DNA from: Mytilisepta virgata
Lineage: Eukaryota; Mollusca; Bivalvia; Mytilida; Mytilidae
Direction: 5' to 3'
Assembly (NCBI GenBank): GCA_028015205.1
Contig: CM051517.1
Span: forward strand, 43,907,135 to 43,971,134
DNA: 64,000 nt
Below the pieces are notes generated by a model. That model was not told the DNA's origin and searched no databases. It saw only the letters and a list, made by a program, of their open reading frames with translations. The translations under genes were made by a program, and so were the position numbers. Below are positions 47,701 to 59,179 of the stretch, piece by piece. How positions within the stretch are numbered: the first letter of the stretch is position 1; the number at the start of each line of letters is the position of its first letter.

Positions 47701-50700
47701 ATACACATTATAATAATTACTTGTCAACATAATGTGTAAATTTTTATGTCATTATAATACTAGATATCAAGGAGATTTAATCCATCTCTGTGGGCCCCGT
47801 TGTAAATAACATTTGACCTCAGTTATTGACCTTGACCTTTGACCTAGAGATTTGCACAATAATTGCAACACCCCTTTTGACAGTGGTGAATAACCATGCC
47901 AAGTATTTTCACTTAATTTCAAACCATTCTCAAGTTATCGAGCGAACACGATCTTTACCATAGGACATGAGGTTCTCAACTTTGACCTAAGTTTTTCACC
48001 TTGAACTTTGACCTACAGAGTTGTACATACATTGTGAGACACCCTCTTGGGCTATTGAATATCCATGCCAAGTATAAAATTTGAAATCTTAAAGGTTTTC
48101 AAGATATAGAGTGGACATGATTTGTTACTGACGGACGGACGGACAGACTGATCGCTATAGGGCTACCACCACCAAGTGACGGGGCCCTAATAAGCACTTT
48201 TAACATTTCATGGTTCTTTTTTCAGAATAACTGAAACTTCTTTAAGAAATGTATTTTTACTATTAAGAATTCCAAATATATAAACTCTGTGGAATAATTT
48301 CACTGAATACTAAGAGTTATTTCTCTTTTAATATATACCACTGAAGATATTCAAGCAGAAATACTTTAACCTGTAAGTATATATCTCATTCTTTTTATGA
48401 TATATAATTATCTTTTAACTCTCTCATGTTTAGTGGTACAAAAATGTATATCCAAGTTCATTATTTTCTATTTTTATATACTTATTTTTCATTTTGACAA
48501 TGTTGGCTTTCATAAAAGTCCTTCACAATTTACATAAAAAAAAGAAATCACAATGACATGCTGACAAAACAAAGAAGCTGTTTGATTTTGACAGCAAGTT
48601 ATATTTTCCTACAATGTTTAGTGCTATCTGCTTGTTAATATCTGGCCATATATTGTTTCACTAATAATCATATTTTTTCAGCTGGATAATCTGGTTAAGT
48701 ATCAATAATTTAATTTGAATTGCAACAATTTGATTGGTTGAGCAAGTTAGAATATATTGTATAATGTACTCTTCATGCTGTGATGTCACCAACATATTAC
48801 TCAGCAGTAAGCGATTTAAATATTCCTGAGCTAAATAAGTTATTTAGGTGATTCTACCTACAAATCTGGATCAGAAAGTTTGGAAAATTAAATTAAAAGA
48901 ATTGTTTTAAATTTTGGATTGATTGATTGTACTTTGCTTAACATCCTGTGGCAAATACTTCATGCTTCTTCAGGACGAAAACCAGTTCAACATTTATCAA
49001 ACAATTCAAACAGATGTGGGAACAAATTTTGACTGCCACTGTTAAAGAGTAGGTGGTTGGGTAGGATCGGATAATTTAGCTTTTTGTAGCGGCCATTAGC
49101 CTGCTTTTTTTTTGAAAACTACAGAAGTCTTTTATTGTGCAGCGAGCGTGCCATTCTCTATAAAAGTTAGCCACTATGGTCCGCGGGCAGGCTTTCCGTA
49201 TTATGACATGACAATCCCCAAACAAGAGGGTCTTCGCATTCCATCACCTTGGGATGCACAGGATAGCTCTGTGGGTTGAGCTCCAGTGATCCATCACAGG
49301 TGACTAGTTAAACTTTAGAACACTGGATAGCTCTGTGGGTTGAGCTCCAGTGATCCATCACAGGTGACTAGTTAAACTTTAGAACACTGGATAGCTCTGT
49401 GGGTTGAGCTCCAGTGATCCATCACAGGTGACTAGTTAAACTTTAGAACACTGGATAGCTCTGTGGGTTGAGCTCCAGTGATCCATCACAGGTGACTAGT
49501 TAAATTTTAGAATACTTGTATAACCTATTTTGGTCTGTTAATGCTTAAATATAACCACTTAGTGGTTTATGATGCATAAACTGCCTCAAAGTAAGTTATA
49601 TCATATAACCTTTTCCAACATTGGAAACAATCCTACAATTTCCCTCTCTTCCTTACCAATAAATTGTATAATTAGAATTATTGTGAGAATATTAGACATT
49701 ACTTACAAATGATATTCTTAACATCGTGAATTCTACATAAGGATAAGGTTCTCCTTCCTTAGGAATACCCTACAAAATATTTCTGATTATTATACTGTAT
49801 TAAGATCAGATCTAACATGTTTATATAACTTACTACTAAAATTTAAATGAAATGAAACACTTACTGTGGATTCTTTATTATTCATCGGATACAAATTCCT
49901 GTGGATAGTGGGAAATCACAAAATGAATAGTGGGAAATCACAAAATGAATTACTCAATCAACAAAATTATTTTGTTACTTTAATGCAAGTACATGATGAA
50001 ATTCAGTGTCCTGTAATATCAACATATTCATAGTCCACAAAAATTGGTACACATGAAAGTCAAAGAATCCATAGTATTTGATAAAAACAAGAGTTTATGG
50101 AATGTATGAATAAAAAACAAACACTTCTTAATTTTTTGTGACTATACACATGTTATATGTTTGCTTCATTAAAATATTGCGTGGAAAATCTGCCTTCTTG
50201 GAAAATTTGGAGTATTGGTGAAGTAATTTTTTCTACAATAGAATCTCGATTTCTGACCCTGAAGGGGTCTGTAAAATAAGTTCGAGGCATCAGTAGTTAG
50301 AGCCATCGAAGTCCGGAAAATTTTTGGTTACAGACTAGCAATAAATTTAAAATTCAATTTTCATCCTTTTTATCTATCAAATCATTAAAACAACTAACAT
50401 GCACTCATCAAATCTTGATGTGGAAATAATAATTTGAGAATAAACATCAAGTGGATTATCAATGACCTGTAATTGACAATTAATCAACTTCTTGTCATCA
50501 ATGATCTGACCTCTGGCTTTTCAAATTTGTCACGAACGCCAATAAAAAATAATGTTTGAGTTACTGAGAGTAAATTACATTATATTACTGTTGTATGGAC
50601 CAGAAAATTAGTTTGAGAATTCAAGAAATCGGTGTTCGAAAAATCGAGAGTTAATTTATATAGACATAATGGAAAAAATGTCCTGACTTTCGCAAAGGGT

Positions 50701-53700
50701 TGAGAAATCCATGGCGTTCGAGGGACCCGAGTTCGAGCCACCGAGATTATACTGTAATTTCATATGTGAAACTTAAATCTAAAGTTCCTTCATCAAAATA
50801 TTTAAAAAAATTTCAAAAAAATCTTTACCTGTGTAACAAATGATACACCTTTGCTGACAATGAGGAATGTAGACTGTAATACTATAGTACTCTCACCATA
50901 GGTAAAGCACTTAGGAAACAGCTGTGGTAGTCTGGACAATGATACATAGTACATTATACTGTACACTGTACATACAGCAAGACTGTGGGTATCTAGTGGT
51001 TAAAAAACAGAACAATGATATGTTGTACAATACACTGTATACTGTACATGGGTATCTGGTGAAGTTATAAAACAGAACAATGATGTGTACAATATACCGT
51101 ACACAAAACATGTCTGTGGGTATCTGGTAAAGTTATAAAACAGAACAACAATATTTAGCACATTATAATGTATACTGTACATACAGCAAGACTGTGGGTA
51201 TCTGGTGAAGTTATAAAACAGAATGATGATATGTAAGTTAAAAAAACCAAACAAAAAAAAAATTGACACTGTTATAAGGATATGATAGTGTACAAACTTT
51301 CATAAACATATATATATAACAAACCATATCAGAGGAATGGAAACTGTACAGGGCCAAAATTTCTAAATTTCAAAATCCAATGGACAATAACTCTAGAAAA
51401 AGATGAACTGAAACAATATCTTTAGTGTCAAATTTGCACATCAAGATTAATGAGGTTTTGTGAAGATCAGGGAATTGTACCAAGGATATAGTTTCTGTAG
51501 ATAAAAGGCTTTATATATATTTTACATTTAAATTATGTAGTTATCCAAGCTATTTGAATATTGGTCTGTTAAATTCTCATTTAAGTCTGAAAGTTTTATT
51601 AAATTCCTATAAAGAACCAAGTAATTTTTCGACTTGACCTCATTTTAGCTTTTATCATACCTTGTGCTTTAAAGATTTCTTTTAACCACAATAGTATCAA
51701 TGCTCCAGATATCTGTGAAACGTTTGTTGGATTGTAATGCACTACTGTTAAGGCAACGGTCAATAATATACACAGAAGGTCAATATCCAGGACATTACCG
51801 GTATCTACATGTATAACACAATATGAAATTATAAGTGTAATAATAATGATTTAACAAGTGTTAAACAAGAAACATAACTTTTTAGCTAAATTTTTACTTC
51901 TATTCTACTTGTGGCATGCTTCATCTTTGTATCTATAAGCTTTGGTGGGTAGATGACTATTGCATACTGTTTATCATATTTCCCTGCAGAGTTCTGTAGA
52001 AAACTCCATACATCGGTCTGTTCTGACATCACAAAAATTAATGGAGGATGACCAGACTTTATAATCAGCAATGACAGAAACTCAAAGTTATCATCACATC
52101 ACAATTTTTTGACACAACCTGATCAAAATTTGACCTTAGGTTATTAGGACTTGAAAAACATAGAAAATCCTACAGTTTTCAGTTGAAATATGCCAATTAA
52201 TAATACAATTAAGATATTATAAAATATCAGCTGCTCTTCATAATATGAATCCTTTTGGCTCGTTCTATACTCTTACCAGCCAAATATGTCTTCATATGAT
52301 GACTTTGAGGCTGATATTTATTTTACAATATACACCAGCAGCAAACCTAATATTCAGTATATATCATCATTTAATTTTCATGTGTAAAAAATTATATTAA
52401 TGAATACATAAGATATTGTAGCAGAAATTGTCATACCAGTAGTATATAATATTTAAAAATTGTTAGATTTTATTTGTGGAAACAAATGCTGACATCAGAA
52501 GTTGAACAAAATATATAAATATTATAGAAAACTACATGTACATCTTTTCCATTTTCATTTAAATTTAAAAGTAGTTCATGATATATTCTTATAACAACTA
52601 CATGTAGCAGGTCAACATTGACATTAATTTGAATTCAGCTCGTGGCATGTGTTCAACTTTTATCTTAATTTACAAAGATTGCCAATTTTCCTACCCAAAC
52701 ATGTGAATCTCTATAAGTTGACTGGCTTCTGCCATCAATACAAACTGGAAACCATGATACACTCAACTGTGCTGAAAGTGAAAAAAACCCTCATTACACC
52801 AATACTAATTGTCCCTACCTTACATCTTAGTTAGTAACCATGGTACATGTAACTACTTGTCATAAGTTTATTACATATAACATATCTTAAACATGACATA
52901 CTAAATTTACACTGAGATTTTTAATAAATATTTCAATATTCACATTCATATTTATACATGATGGCACTCCTATGTAATTGCAAATCAAGAAAAATTTTAC
53001 AGTCTCGTACCTGATTTATTTACCGTTATATAATATGACAAAACACATGTGGCAGGTATAAGGAAAACACACCATAATCCTTGATTTGGGCTTGATCTAA
53101 AAAAAAAAGATGAAATGTAAAACATACTAAATTTATTCTTTAATCAAAGGATCTCATTTAAAAAAAATAATGTAGAAGCAGCAACTAGTAAATAATGGAA
53201 TTGTAATCTGACATAATCCAAAGTTTGGACATAACATGACTTGTGTATTTCTTCCCTTCATAGCCTTTAATGTCTATTTTATATGTACATATCAAATAGT
53301 GTTCATTAATATCTCATCTTCAATAAATTCTTAGTGTACAGTCCATGAATTCTAACCCCAGTGTTTTATCCGCATGGAATCTTCTGTTTTAGGACAATAA
53401 GTAATCTTTGTTGAATATTCTAGCAGAGTATTTTGGTGGCTTTAAAGTGTGTTTATTGAGATGTTACTGTTACGTCAATGTTTTTTAAACTATGATTATA
53501 TTTTGATGGAATCACAATCACGTGTACTAACATCCTTTCATACTCATACAAATGTTACTGTTATGAAAGGAGAATATTAGTACATGTATTTAACTACAAC
53601 AAAGAAAATATTATATCATGCCAAAAATGCAGTTGTATAATAACAAAAGAAACAAAAATAATATCAGTATGCTACATACATTAACATATATGTATGAAAA

Positions 53701-54653
53701 TATAGAAAAATCCAGACCTGTAAATACCTTCTGTTTTCTGGACTGGATTTGAATGGAACAATGGAGCAATTTGATGCAGAAGAATTAACAGTAAAGAACA
53801 TGACATGTAACCTGAAAAGATCATGTAAAATCAGTTACTATGTAAGAATCAAACTCACGATTATCATGAATAAATAATATGATTTAACATGTGCTTTTTC
53901 ACACATACAATTTACATATACTGATTTATAATGATATGTACAAAGCATGTTAGGTAAATTTAGTTGTGTCAAGGTTAACCAAAAACAGGAAAATTTCAGT
54001 ACTGGTTAAGCCAAAACACCTTGTCGTCGACTGAAATTTTGACTTTTGATTGTACTATATTTTCAGATGATATGTAGTAGTGACTCTAATAAAAATGTGA
54101 ATTAACCACAAATAATGTGTCTAGTATTTTTACCTACATGTACATATACACAATAATCTTAAACATGTACCGGGTAATAATGGCAACTGAACATTTCAGT
54201 CAACAAGTATTGACCATCCTTGTCTTTATCGACCCAGAACCATTTTTTTGCTTTATCTTCTTAAGCATCTATTATCTATAATACACATGGATATGGCAAT
54301 TTTTACATATCCTTTATATAATTGTTGTTTCATCAATCTAACTCTATAATTTCAAGAAGTGCCTTGAACTTCAGTATTACAGCACAAACAGTTACTTGTT
54401 TGTTTTAAATGTTATGTTTTTATAAAGACAAATATACTGTAACAATTGAATCATTTTATAATACAATGAAAATCAATTGCTTCATATCTAAACAGCAAAT
54501 TTTTATACATGTACATGTAAGCTACAAATAAATAAACGCCATACCTAACAATGCTATATCTGTGTCCGTATCGGTCTTGTTGTTAAGATGATATAACACG
54601 AATCCCATTCCTCCTGTAACAATACAGCTTTCAAAAAGCTGGAGGGATTCCAT
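35705..54653 (-). CDS. DOLK: Dolichol kinase, complete 12-exon gene
   Basis: CTP-dependent dolichol kinase makes dolichyl phosphate in the ER membrane for N-glycosylation and related pathways. Minus-strand exons: 54545-54653, 53718-53811, 53011-53096, 51661-51804, 50829-50881, 49707-49769, 42887-43066, 41420-41626, 39559-39721, 39088-39186, 38637-38714, 35705-35844. They total 1416 bases (471 residues plus TAA) with matching phases throughout. The protein is very hydrophobic with many membrane segments. Family signatures: RKIFH...VYIPG (exon 8), VRYMDVAPFGR (exon 9), SVGIGDAAASIFGSRIGR...NWP (exon 10), GSKKTVEGT (exon 10/11 junction), and EAVTSQIDNLVLPL near the C-terminus. The last blocks form the CTP-binding region. 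Start at ATG 54653 (MESLQLFE). It is shorter than vertebrate orthologues (about 540). The exon 2 end (GTCTGG donor) is chosen by phase; the intron after exon 8 has a GC donor. Confidence 0.93.
36713..37636. mobile_element. Complete GATATC-array MITE, 924 bp
   Basis: Terminal inverted repeats of about 41 bp start TGGCAAGCCGTTTTACTATT and differ at only a couple of positions. TA flanks each end, fitting a Tc1/mariner-type insertion. Everything between is a tandem array of ~20-bp palindromes centred on GATATC, alternating TATAAGATATCTTATA and ...GATATCTCATA forms, with two internal ATCTAGTTTTTATAAG or TATTTTTTATATAAG interruptions that are themselves repeated. It lies in the intron between dolichol kinase exons 11 and 12. 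ORFs here (Tyr-Lys-Ile-Ser repeats) are artefacts. Confidence 0.88.
38600..38632. repeat. (TA)n next to the exon 11 splice donor
   Basis: An AT-dinucleotide tract begins at the dolichol kinase exon 11 donor (GTAAGTATATAT on the minus strand), within a few bases of it. Confidence 0.8.
40005..40838. repeat. ~145-bp tandem repeat ending in GCGGGGCATA
   Basis: Five or six diverged units hold CTTAACCA(G/A)AGTC, ATGTAGGTCATA(A/G), ACTATCCAAGGCACAT, CACTGATGAAG and GATACACTATGCTTAGTT. The right end (CATTCGTGGCGGGGCATA) after a GGACGGCAGAC word resembles the inverted left end of the 32138 repeat. It lies in the intron between dolichol kinase exons 8 and 9. Confidence 0.75.
42562..42817 (-). mobile_element. 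tRNA-derived SINE, minus orientation
   Basis: Read on the minus strand it starts GGGGCCTTGGTGGATGAGTG (tRNA-like A-box head) and continues with GAGTTCGAATCTCACC (B box). A conserved body follows (CTCCGATCTAAATTGACAAG, GGTTCTC(T/A)), then ACTGGCCGCCGCAAAATAGC and AAAACCCCAACTAAA. The same family lies at 58756-59018. TCTCATTGATGT (42542) and TCCCATTCATGT (42819) may be the eroded target duplication. It sits in a dolichol kinase intron. Confidence 0.88.
43412..43609 (-). repeat. 3' LTR, 198 bp, containing a tRNA-like unit
   Basis: Minus-strand termini are TGTAACGGGC and CTGTTACA, with TG...CA ends. The flanking ATAC duplication and the palindrome interruption confirm both boundaries. The middle (43455-43525) is tRNA-like. 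Confidence 0.78.
43455..43525 (-). promoter_or_regulatory. tRNA-like A-box/B-box unit inside the LTR
   Basis: On the minus strand, TAGCTCAGTTGGTAGAGCGG (A box and D arm, 43498-43517) and GGTTCGATCCC (B box and T loop, 43463-43473) are correctly spaced for an RNA polymerase III internal promoter. The T stem CTGGG/CCCGG pairs. The acceptor and anticodon stems pair poorly, so it is unlikely to be a working tRNA gene. Confidence 0.7.
43870..44780 (-). pseudogene. Extra ORF downstream of gypsy integrase, one stop and one frameshift
   Basis: Not recognised. It starts at ATG 44780 (MASVILYMDYDRGWVYQC), with CTKC followed after an in-frame TGA (44697-44699) by HLTRWEQEASAQYW; the spacing of Cys pair and His hints at a zinc-binding fold. 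A Ser/Thr-rich linker follows to 44376. There the frame shifts, continuing as LLELSEPSIPSFPSP and then a helical charged stretch (MQENNKNLLDIKKELIKNRD) and a basic tail RRSPKKRKH, ending near 43879. Total about 300 residues. It occupies the env-like position but has no signal peptide or membrane segment. It could be an accessory retrotransposon protein or captured host sequence. Confidence 0.55.
45056..47440 (-). pseudogene. Gypsy pol remnant: partial RT, RNase H, integrase
   Basis: Reverse transcriptase begins at about 47440 (QGLQW), has the catalytic YLDD, and runs through FLGHVVS and the QQFLGLASYYRKF-like block. RNase H (46475-47098) keeps DASDTGKG, TDKELL and RSDHQALIWL. The integrase zinc region (about 46000-46343) is broken by a frameshift at an A/T run (about 46100) and a TAG inside the CxxC pair (about 46030). 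The integrase core (45130-45987) retains catalytic Asp in IDIVGPLP, Asp in HSDQG and Glu in NDQCERIHRT. The C-terminus shifts frame near 45140 and continues as LLKPYHGIQVPKWGGRAV to a stop at 45056. Several breaks make it inactive. Confidence 0.9.
47790..48192. repeat. Interspersed repeat with GGGCCCCGT/ACGGGGCCC ends
   Basis: It starts TGTGGGCCCCGTTGTAAATA and ends AGTGACGGGGCCCTAATAAG. It contains two diverged ~140-bp units sharing GACC(T)TTGACCT and CATGCCAAGTAT, and a GGACGGACGGACAG tract at about 48133. Non-coding, in a dolichol kinase intron. Confidence 0.6.
48724..48900 (+). repeat. Dispersed repeat, inverted partner at 62060
   Basis: CAATTTGATTGGTTGAGCAA, GCGATTTAAATATTCC and GGATCAGAAA occur here in the same order as on the minus strand of about 62060-62257. 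Likely a MITE family. Confidence 0.6.
49261..49516. repeat. 64-bp tandem repeat, four units
   Basis: GGATAGCTCTGTGGGTTGAG begins units at 49261, 49325, 49389 and 49453. The first three are essentially identical; the last drifts at its 3' end. Recent expansion is implied. It lies about 190 bases from dolichol kinase exon 6. Confidence 0.95.
50236..50754. mobile_element. pogo/Tigger-like MITE, 519 bp, TA duplication
   Basis: Ends CAATAGAATCTCGATT and (inverted) CAGTATAATCTCGGTGG are flanked by TA on both sides. The CAGTA-AATCTCG terminus is typical of pogo/Tigger elements. The subterminal region has paired CGAA/GTTCGAG words. No ORF. It lies 75 bases from dolichol kinase exon 5. Confidence 0.72.
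50930..51238. repeat. ~75-bp tandem repeat, four diverged units
   Basis: Repeated ACTGTGGGTATCTGGT, AAGTTATAAAACAGAAC and ACTGTA(C/T)A words occur, with spacing altered by indels. The ORFs on the minus strand in this stretch come from the repeat. Confidence 0.8.
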
Positions 54654-54860
54654 TTTCCAATACAGCAGTATCGTCTATCTGCAGTATATAAAATATTTGA
54701 ATGACTTTCAGTGATTTTCAGCAGTATATACTATATAGTATTATTGCGTAAGGTTTTCCATATTGGCTTAGTTTTTGGTCCAAGGCAAGTCATATTGGAC
54801 TGAGGGGATAAGTATACTTATTTATGCTTCCGATACTGTTTAAAGAAAGAAGTAAAGAAC
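54654..54860 (-). promoter_or_regulatory. Presumed dolichol kinase 5' UTR and promoter
   Basis: This is the stretch immediately upstream of the first coding ATG. I see no CpG island and no convincing TATA box at a usable distance, so the transcription start is not placed. Confidence 0.35.
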
Positions 54861-57230
54861 ATAGAAATGAAATTTTCTGCAGCAAAAAACATTAAACATT
54901 ATTAATTGTCCACACGCAGTATTATTTTAGTTATAGGAAATAACTATTAACCAAAAACTCTATTTCTATAGTTGTATTGTTATAAAATATGATTCTAGTT
55001 ATATATTGTGAATAATTTCACCTACTGAATATATAGCAAGAGGTTTTTTAAAGATAAAAAAATAACACTCTTTTCGTCCAATCACAGAACAGATAACTGA
55101 CATTATTATTTTTTAAATATTTTAGAATACTCTCATTGGATGAAAACTGTCATGTGATTCAAAAATAAATTGAATGTTTTTGCAAAAATTGAACATCACA
55201 GGAAACAACCCTATTGTTCATCTAAAAAACATTCAGGTAAGCCCTCAGAAAAGCAAACTCTCTCGGGTTAGCAAATCTGAATGTCTACCTCAAATGAGGG
55301 CTGTAATTGTATAATGTCCATTGCTATTACTGTAAACCATATTTCTTTACTGGTGAAATTGTTTCCGAAAGAAAATTTTTAATGTGAAATAATTTCCATG
55401 GAATATTATTTAACTATCAAATCCATTCCCCTTTAATGTGAAATGTTTTCCTTCTTTCCACATTGATTTTATCTCATTCCAAACAAGTTTCAGGATAATA
55501 ATTTTTGTCTTACTATATGAAATAGTTTCCTGAAGAAATGTCAGTAGTTTTCAGTATTTAATTTTCAATAAAAGTAAGACTGGTGTTAGAGGATAAAGTC
55601 TTACAGTATCTAATGATTAAGTTTCCACCTCATTACAGGTAAATGTTAATGCTGGTGAGTTGTTTTCACTGTTGTAATAAAAACTGAGTATTAATTTGTT
55701 CTTTATCATGAAAGTATTTATGAATAATATTAAATTCATATCAATTAAATTTGTATTTGTTTAAAACACTCATAAATTTGCATTTAATTTGTATCCACAT
55801 GATAATTTGTATCCACATAATTTATCCTACAGAATATGAATCACTCTTCAAATATTTAGATAGATTACGAGAACAATTATCCTGGATATAATATCTCATA
55901 ATCAAATATTTTCCAGGTATAGAAAATTTAATGATTTTTCATTTAATAATTTATTGTGGATAACCTCTTTAATTTACTTTCTTGCACCTATTTTATTTCT
56001 TTTACCCCCACAAAAAACTTTAAACCAAGCACCATTTTTTTTCATAGTTCCCCAAAGGTAAACCCTTTACAGACACTTTTGTTAAAAATAGCAAACTTAC
56101 AAAGTGGAAAGAAAAATATGGCTATGGAAAAAAATTTACTATTAAAGTTTAATTATCACTGGAAAAATTTAATAGCAAATATTTTCATGAGGAAAGTATT
56201 AAATGTTAAATTACCATAGTCAAGCATCTTAATTAATGTAAGGTCAAAAGGCAAAAATAAAAACTATACTGATTACTCCATCTGAAACATGTCGATACAG
56301 GATATTATTCCTACCATAGTATGATATGATGTTCATTTCTCTTCATACAATAGAACAAAAATAAATTTGGCACCACAGGGGGCATAAATCATTGAGGTGA
56401 AAGTAAGGCAGAATCCTCAGATTTTATCACTGACATCATTTATATGAAACTTAAGAGTTTTATGCTATTGTACCCTGAAGGTTCAGTATTTGGGCATGTA
56501 GTGAGTTATCAAGAACATGTTTCAGCAATATAATTAAAAACTTATATTTATAAATGAAACTAAAAATTTATATTTCTTCCATGTATAAATCACTTTAGAT
56601 TTTGTCAGGAATAAATTATATCACTAAGATCAATGATTGATTTGAATTCAATCTTAATAAGTTAGGTACTGTTGATGAAACATGAAACCATGGCTTCTGA
56701 TTAGTTATTTCCATAGATCATGTGATGATGCTTCCAAAATATCTTCTATTTTGGTAATGGAGGTCTGAGAGGGTGCAGAGAAAAGGGAAAGGTACAGGAA
56801 AAAGGGGTGCATTAAACTAATCCCTTTCAGGATTCTGTAACAGAAAAATAGCTCCGGATACAGAATCCAAGGGAATAACATAATTTAAACTACAGTAAAT
56901 CCATATTTTTATACTGACGTATAGACGACCATCAGTTCAAGACTATAACAGCTGTTTACTTTCGAGATGGTGCTAATTCATGGACATGTCATGATTTCTT
57001 TGGGCTGTAACGACTTGTATTGTTCAGATTTATGTTCTTCACTGAACTTTTGTGTGTAAACAAAGTTCCCTTTCTGAACCCCATGAACAAAGCGTTATCT
57101 GCAAAACGTTTTGAGAAAAAGTAATGTCAAAATCGATATTAGGACATGGATCGTATCTTATCCGGAAACAAAAAACCACTCACAATGTAAATATTGCTTT
57201 TAATATATTTCCATATTAAATTAACAATTT
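54860..57230. other. No gene recognised
   Basis: AT-rich, with scattered short ORFs lacking motifs (for example 55956-56219). A few short direct repeats (GAAATnnTTTCC words at 55360-55530) may be an old repeat. Confidence 0.4.
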
Positions 57231-57345
57231 TATATATTAAGAAGAAGAATAAGAAGAAGATGTTTATTTTCCATTAAAAGGGCTCACAAGGAGCATAATA
57301 CAATATATTATGTATGTACGTAAGTCTTGTTTATGTCGATTCTCA

Positions 57346-57363
57346 AAGCCCTTCGGGCTTTGT
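57346..57363. repeat. Short GC stem-loop followed by T-rich DNA
   Basis: AAAGCCCTTCGGGCTTT is a compact palindrome in AT-rich DNA. It resembles a bacterial terminator, but in this setting it is more likely the 3' end of a retrotransposon fragment. Confidence 0.5.
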
Positions 57364-57589
57364 TTTATATGTTATATATGTTAAATAAATTTCCAGTTTA
57401 TGTATATGCAGTTAAAATTGAGGCAAATAAATGATAAGTTAGAATTGTGTATCATTAAGAAGGTAAAAGGCCTGAAAAAATCTCTAATATATAGCACATA
57501 GAATAACAGCGGCAAAAAAGGGAAAAAAGTTCGAGATCTGATATAAATTAATAAAAAATACGAGCAAAAACAAAATTCCCCATCCCATT

Positions 57590-57800
57590 ACTCTATTATG
57601 TTTTTAAAATTTTCACAAATTTCATCCAGAAATTCATTGATTTATTCGTTCCACAGTTTGGCAGCTTCATATCTCGGAGAATCGGTAGGGCCATATCTTA
57701 GTTGTTTTCTGGTTTCATTAACAGTATTACTCTGTCCAAAAAGAATAAGAGTTTCTTCAGGTACAATCGAATCATGTAGATATGATCATTATTTGGTAAA
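57590..57800 (-). pseudogene. Probable LINE ORF C-terminal remnant
   Basis: On the minus strand, YGPTDSPRYEAAKLWNE resembles the conserved tail of many mollusc LINE polyproteins (RYEAA(K/R)LWN). The frame then breaks. No reverse transcriptase core is nearby. Confidence 0.45.
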
Positions 57801-57889
57801 CTCCAATAGCAATGTAATGGTGCATCTAGACAAATTTTAATTGGAAGCAAAAAATCGACAGGGGGTCTGTGATACGAACGCAACTTGGG

Positions 57890-58050
57890 TCTCCAGACCT
57901 CTATCCGCCACCTTTGGATGCGCCCGGTGAACATAAATGATTGATTAATTATAAACAAGAGGTTTCCTGTGATAAAATATTACCACAAGCTTTGATTTTT
58001 TTAAATTTTTTTCTGGAAGCAACTGCTTTTACTACTTATATTACGCTACG
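57890..58050 (+). repeat. Dispersed repeat, copy 2 of 2
   Basis: This is the partner of 29785-29945: GACCTCTATCCGCCACC, GGATGCGCCCGGTGAA, AATGATTGATTAA, then a T-rich tract and GGAAGCAACTG. Confidence 0.7.
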
Positions 58051-58755
58051 TCACTGCAATCATACATATCATTCATAATCTAAGGATGATAATTAAGACT
58101 TTCAAGCAAATGTTCATAGGTAATATTTATATCTTATATAGCTGAAGAAGCTTTATTTAACATTTTTGGTGATATTTCATCAATACAAGTATAGCTTCTT
58201 CCTAAATTGTTTCGTTATAAAATCTTCTTTCACTGGCTTAAAAATACAATCCAGCACGGTTCTCTATATATTTGATATTTTTTTTTAATTTTAAGAATAC
58301 TAGGACAATTTTCGTCTATATTCAATATATTTAGCAACATTTATAAATTAGAAAAAATCATTAAAAAACATTACTGATCACTCAGTAATTTACCATTTTC
58401 ATTCAAAATTATATCAGTTTCAAAACAACTCTCCTTAAAGTTGAACAGTAGGCTATAGAAATCTTTATTTATAGATCCTCCAATACATCTCTCCAAAAAA
58501 TAATTCATAATAGACTGGATTTGTTAAGTTTTAGTGACTAAATTTCTATGTTTTCTGTATTGTTCCCAATGTTGTTAAAATATGTTATGAAACAGTAGGG
58601 GCTGAAGTTCTGACGGAATTTCTTTTCTTGATAGGAACATGTTTATTATAAACATCCGTAAAATTGTTAATAATTTCATAATCATCATAATTATCTATAA
58701 AAACAGGTATCTTATTTGTGACATCTTTAGAAAAAGATCACTATCAAAACTTTTA

Positions 58756-59018
58756 GGGGGCCTCTGTGGCCGAGTGGTCTAGGTAGTTCGTCATGACTAC
58801 TAATGAACAATGAGGTTGCGAGTTCGAATCTTACCTGTGGCGGGGTGTCGACTCCGATCTAAATTGACAAGGATTACCAATTTTCCTACCGGAGGTCGGT
58901 GGTTCTCACCGGGTACTACGACTTCCCCCACCAATAAAAACTGGCCGCCGCAAAATAGCCAAATGTGCTGAAAACGACGTAAAACCCCAACTAAAACAAA
59001 AAAAAAAAAAAAAAAAAA
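58756..59018 (+). mobile_element. tRNA-derived SINE with 14-bp target duplication
   Basis: The head GGGGGCCTCTGTGGCCGAGT with A box (GTGGCCGAGTGGTCTAGG) and B box (GAGTTCGAATC) resembles a Ser/Leu-type tRNA. Body and 3' domain (ACTGGCCGCCGCAAAATAGC) match the minus-strand copy at 42562. A poly-A tail of about 20 precedes the second copy of the target duplication: ATCAAAACTTTTAG (58743-58756) versus ATCAAAATTTTTAG (59018-59031). Confidence 0.92.
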
Positions 59019-59106
59019 TCAAAATTTTTAGAACTTCGAAACGTTTTATTTCATTTTCATTATAGTTTCGCTTTTAAATTGTACAGAGATTAATGTATGC
59101 ACATCT

Positions 59107-59179
59107 CTTAAGCCACAATCAAAATTACCCATGCTTCCACAGAGACTGGAAGCATGGGTAATTTTGATTGTGGCTTAAG
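59107..59179. repeat. Perfect 33-bp hairpin with 7-nt loop
   Basis: Arms 59107-59139 and 59147-59179 are exact reverse complements around CAGAGAC. The arms are mixed-sequence, unlike the surrounding AT-rich DNA, and no target duplication is evident. Confidence 0.92.

Noticed and set aside
57346..57363. Rho-independent terminator
   Set aside because: The GC stem with a T-rich tail is in animal nuclear DNA beside retrotransposon debris; no bacterial genes are present.
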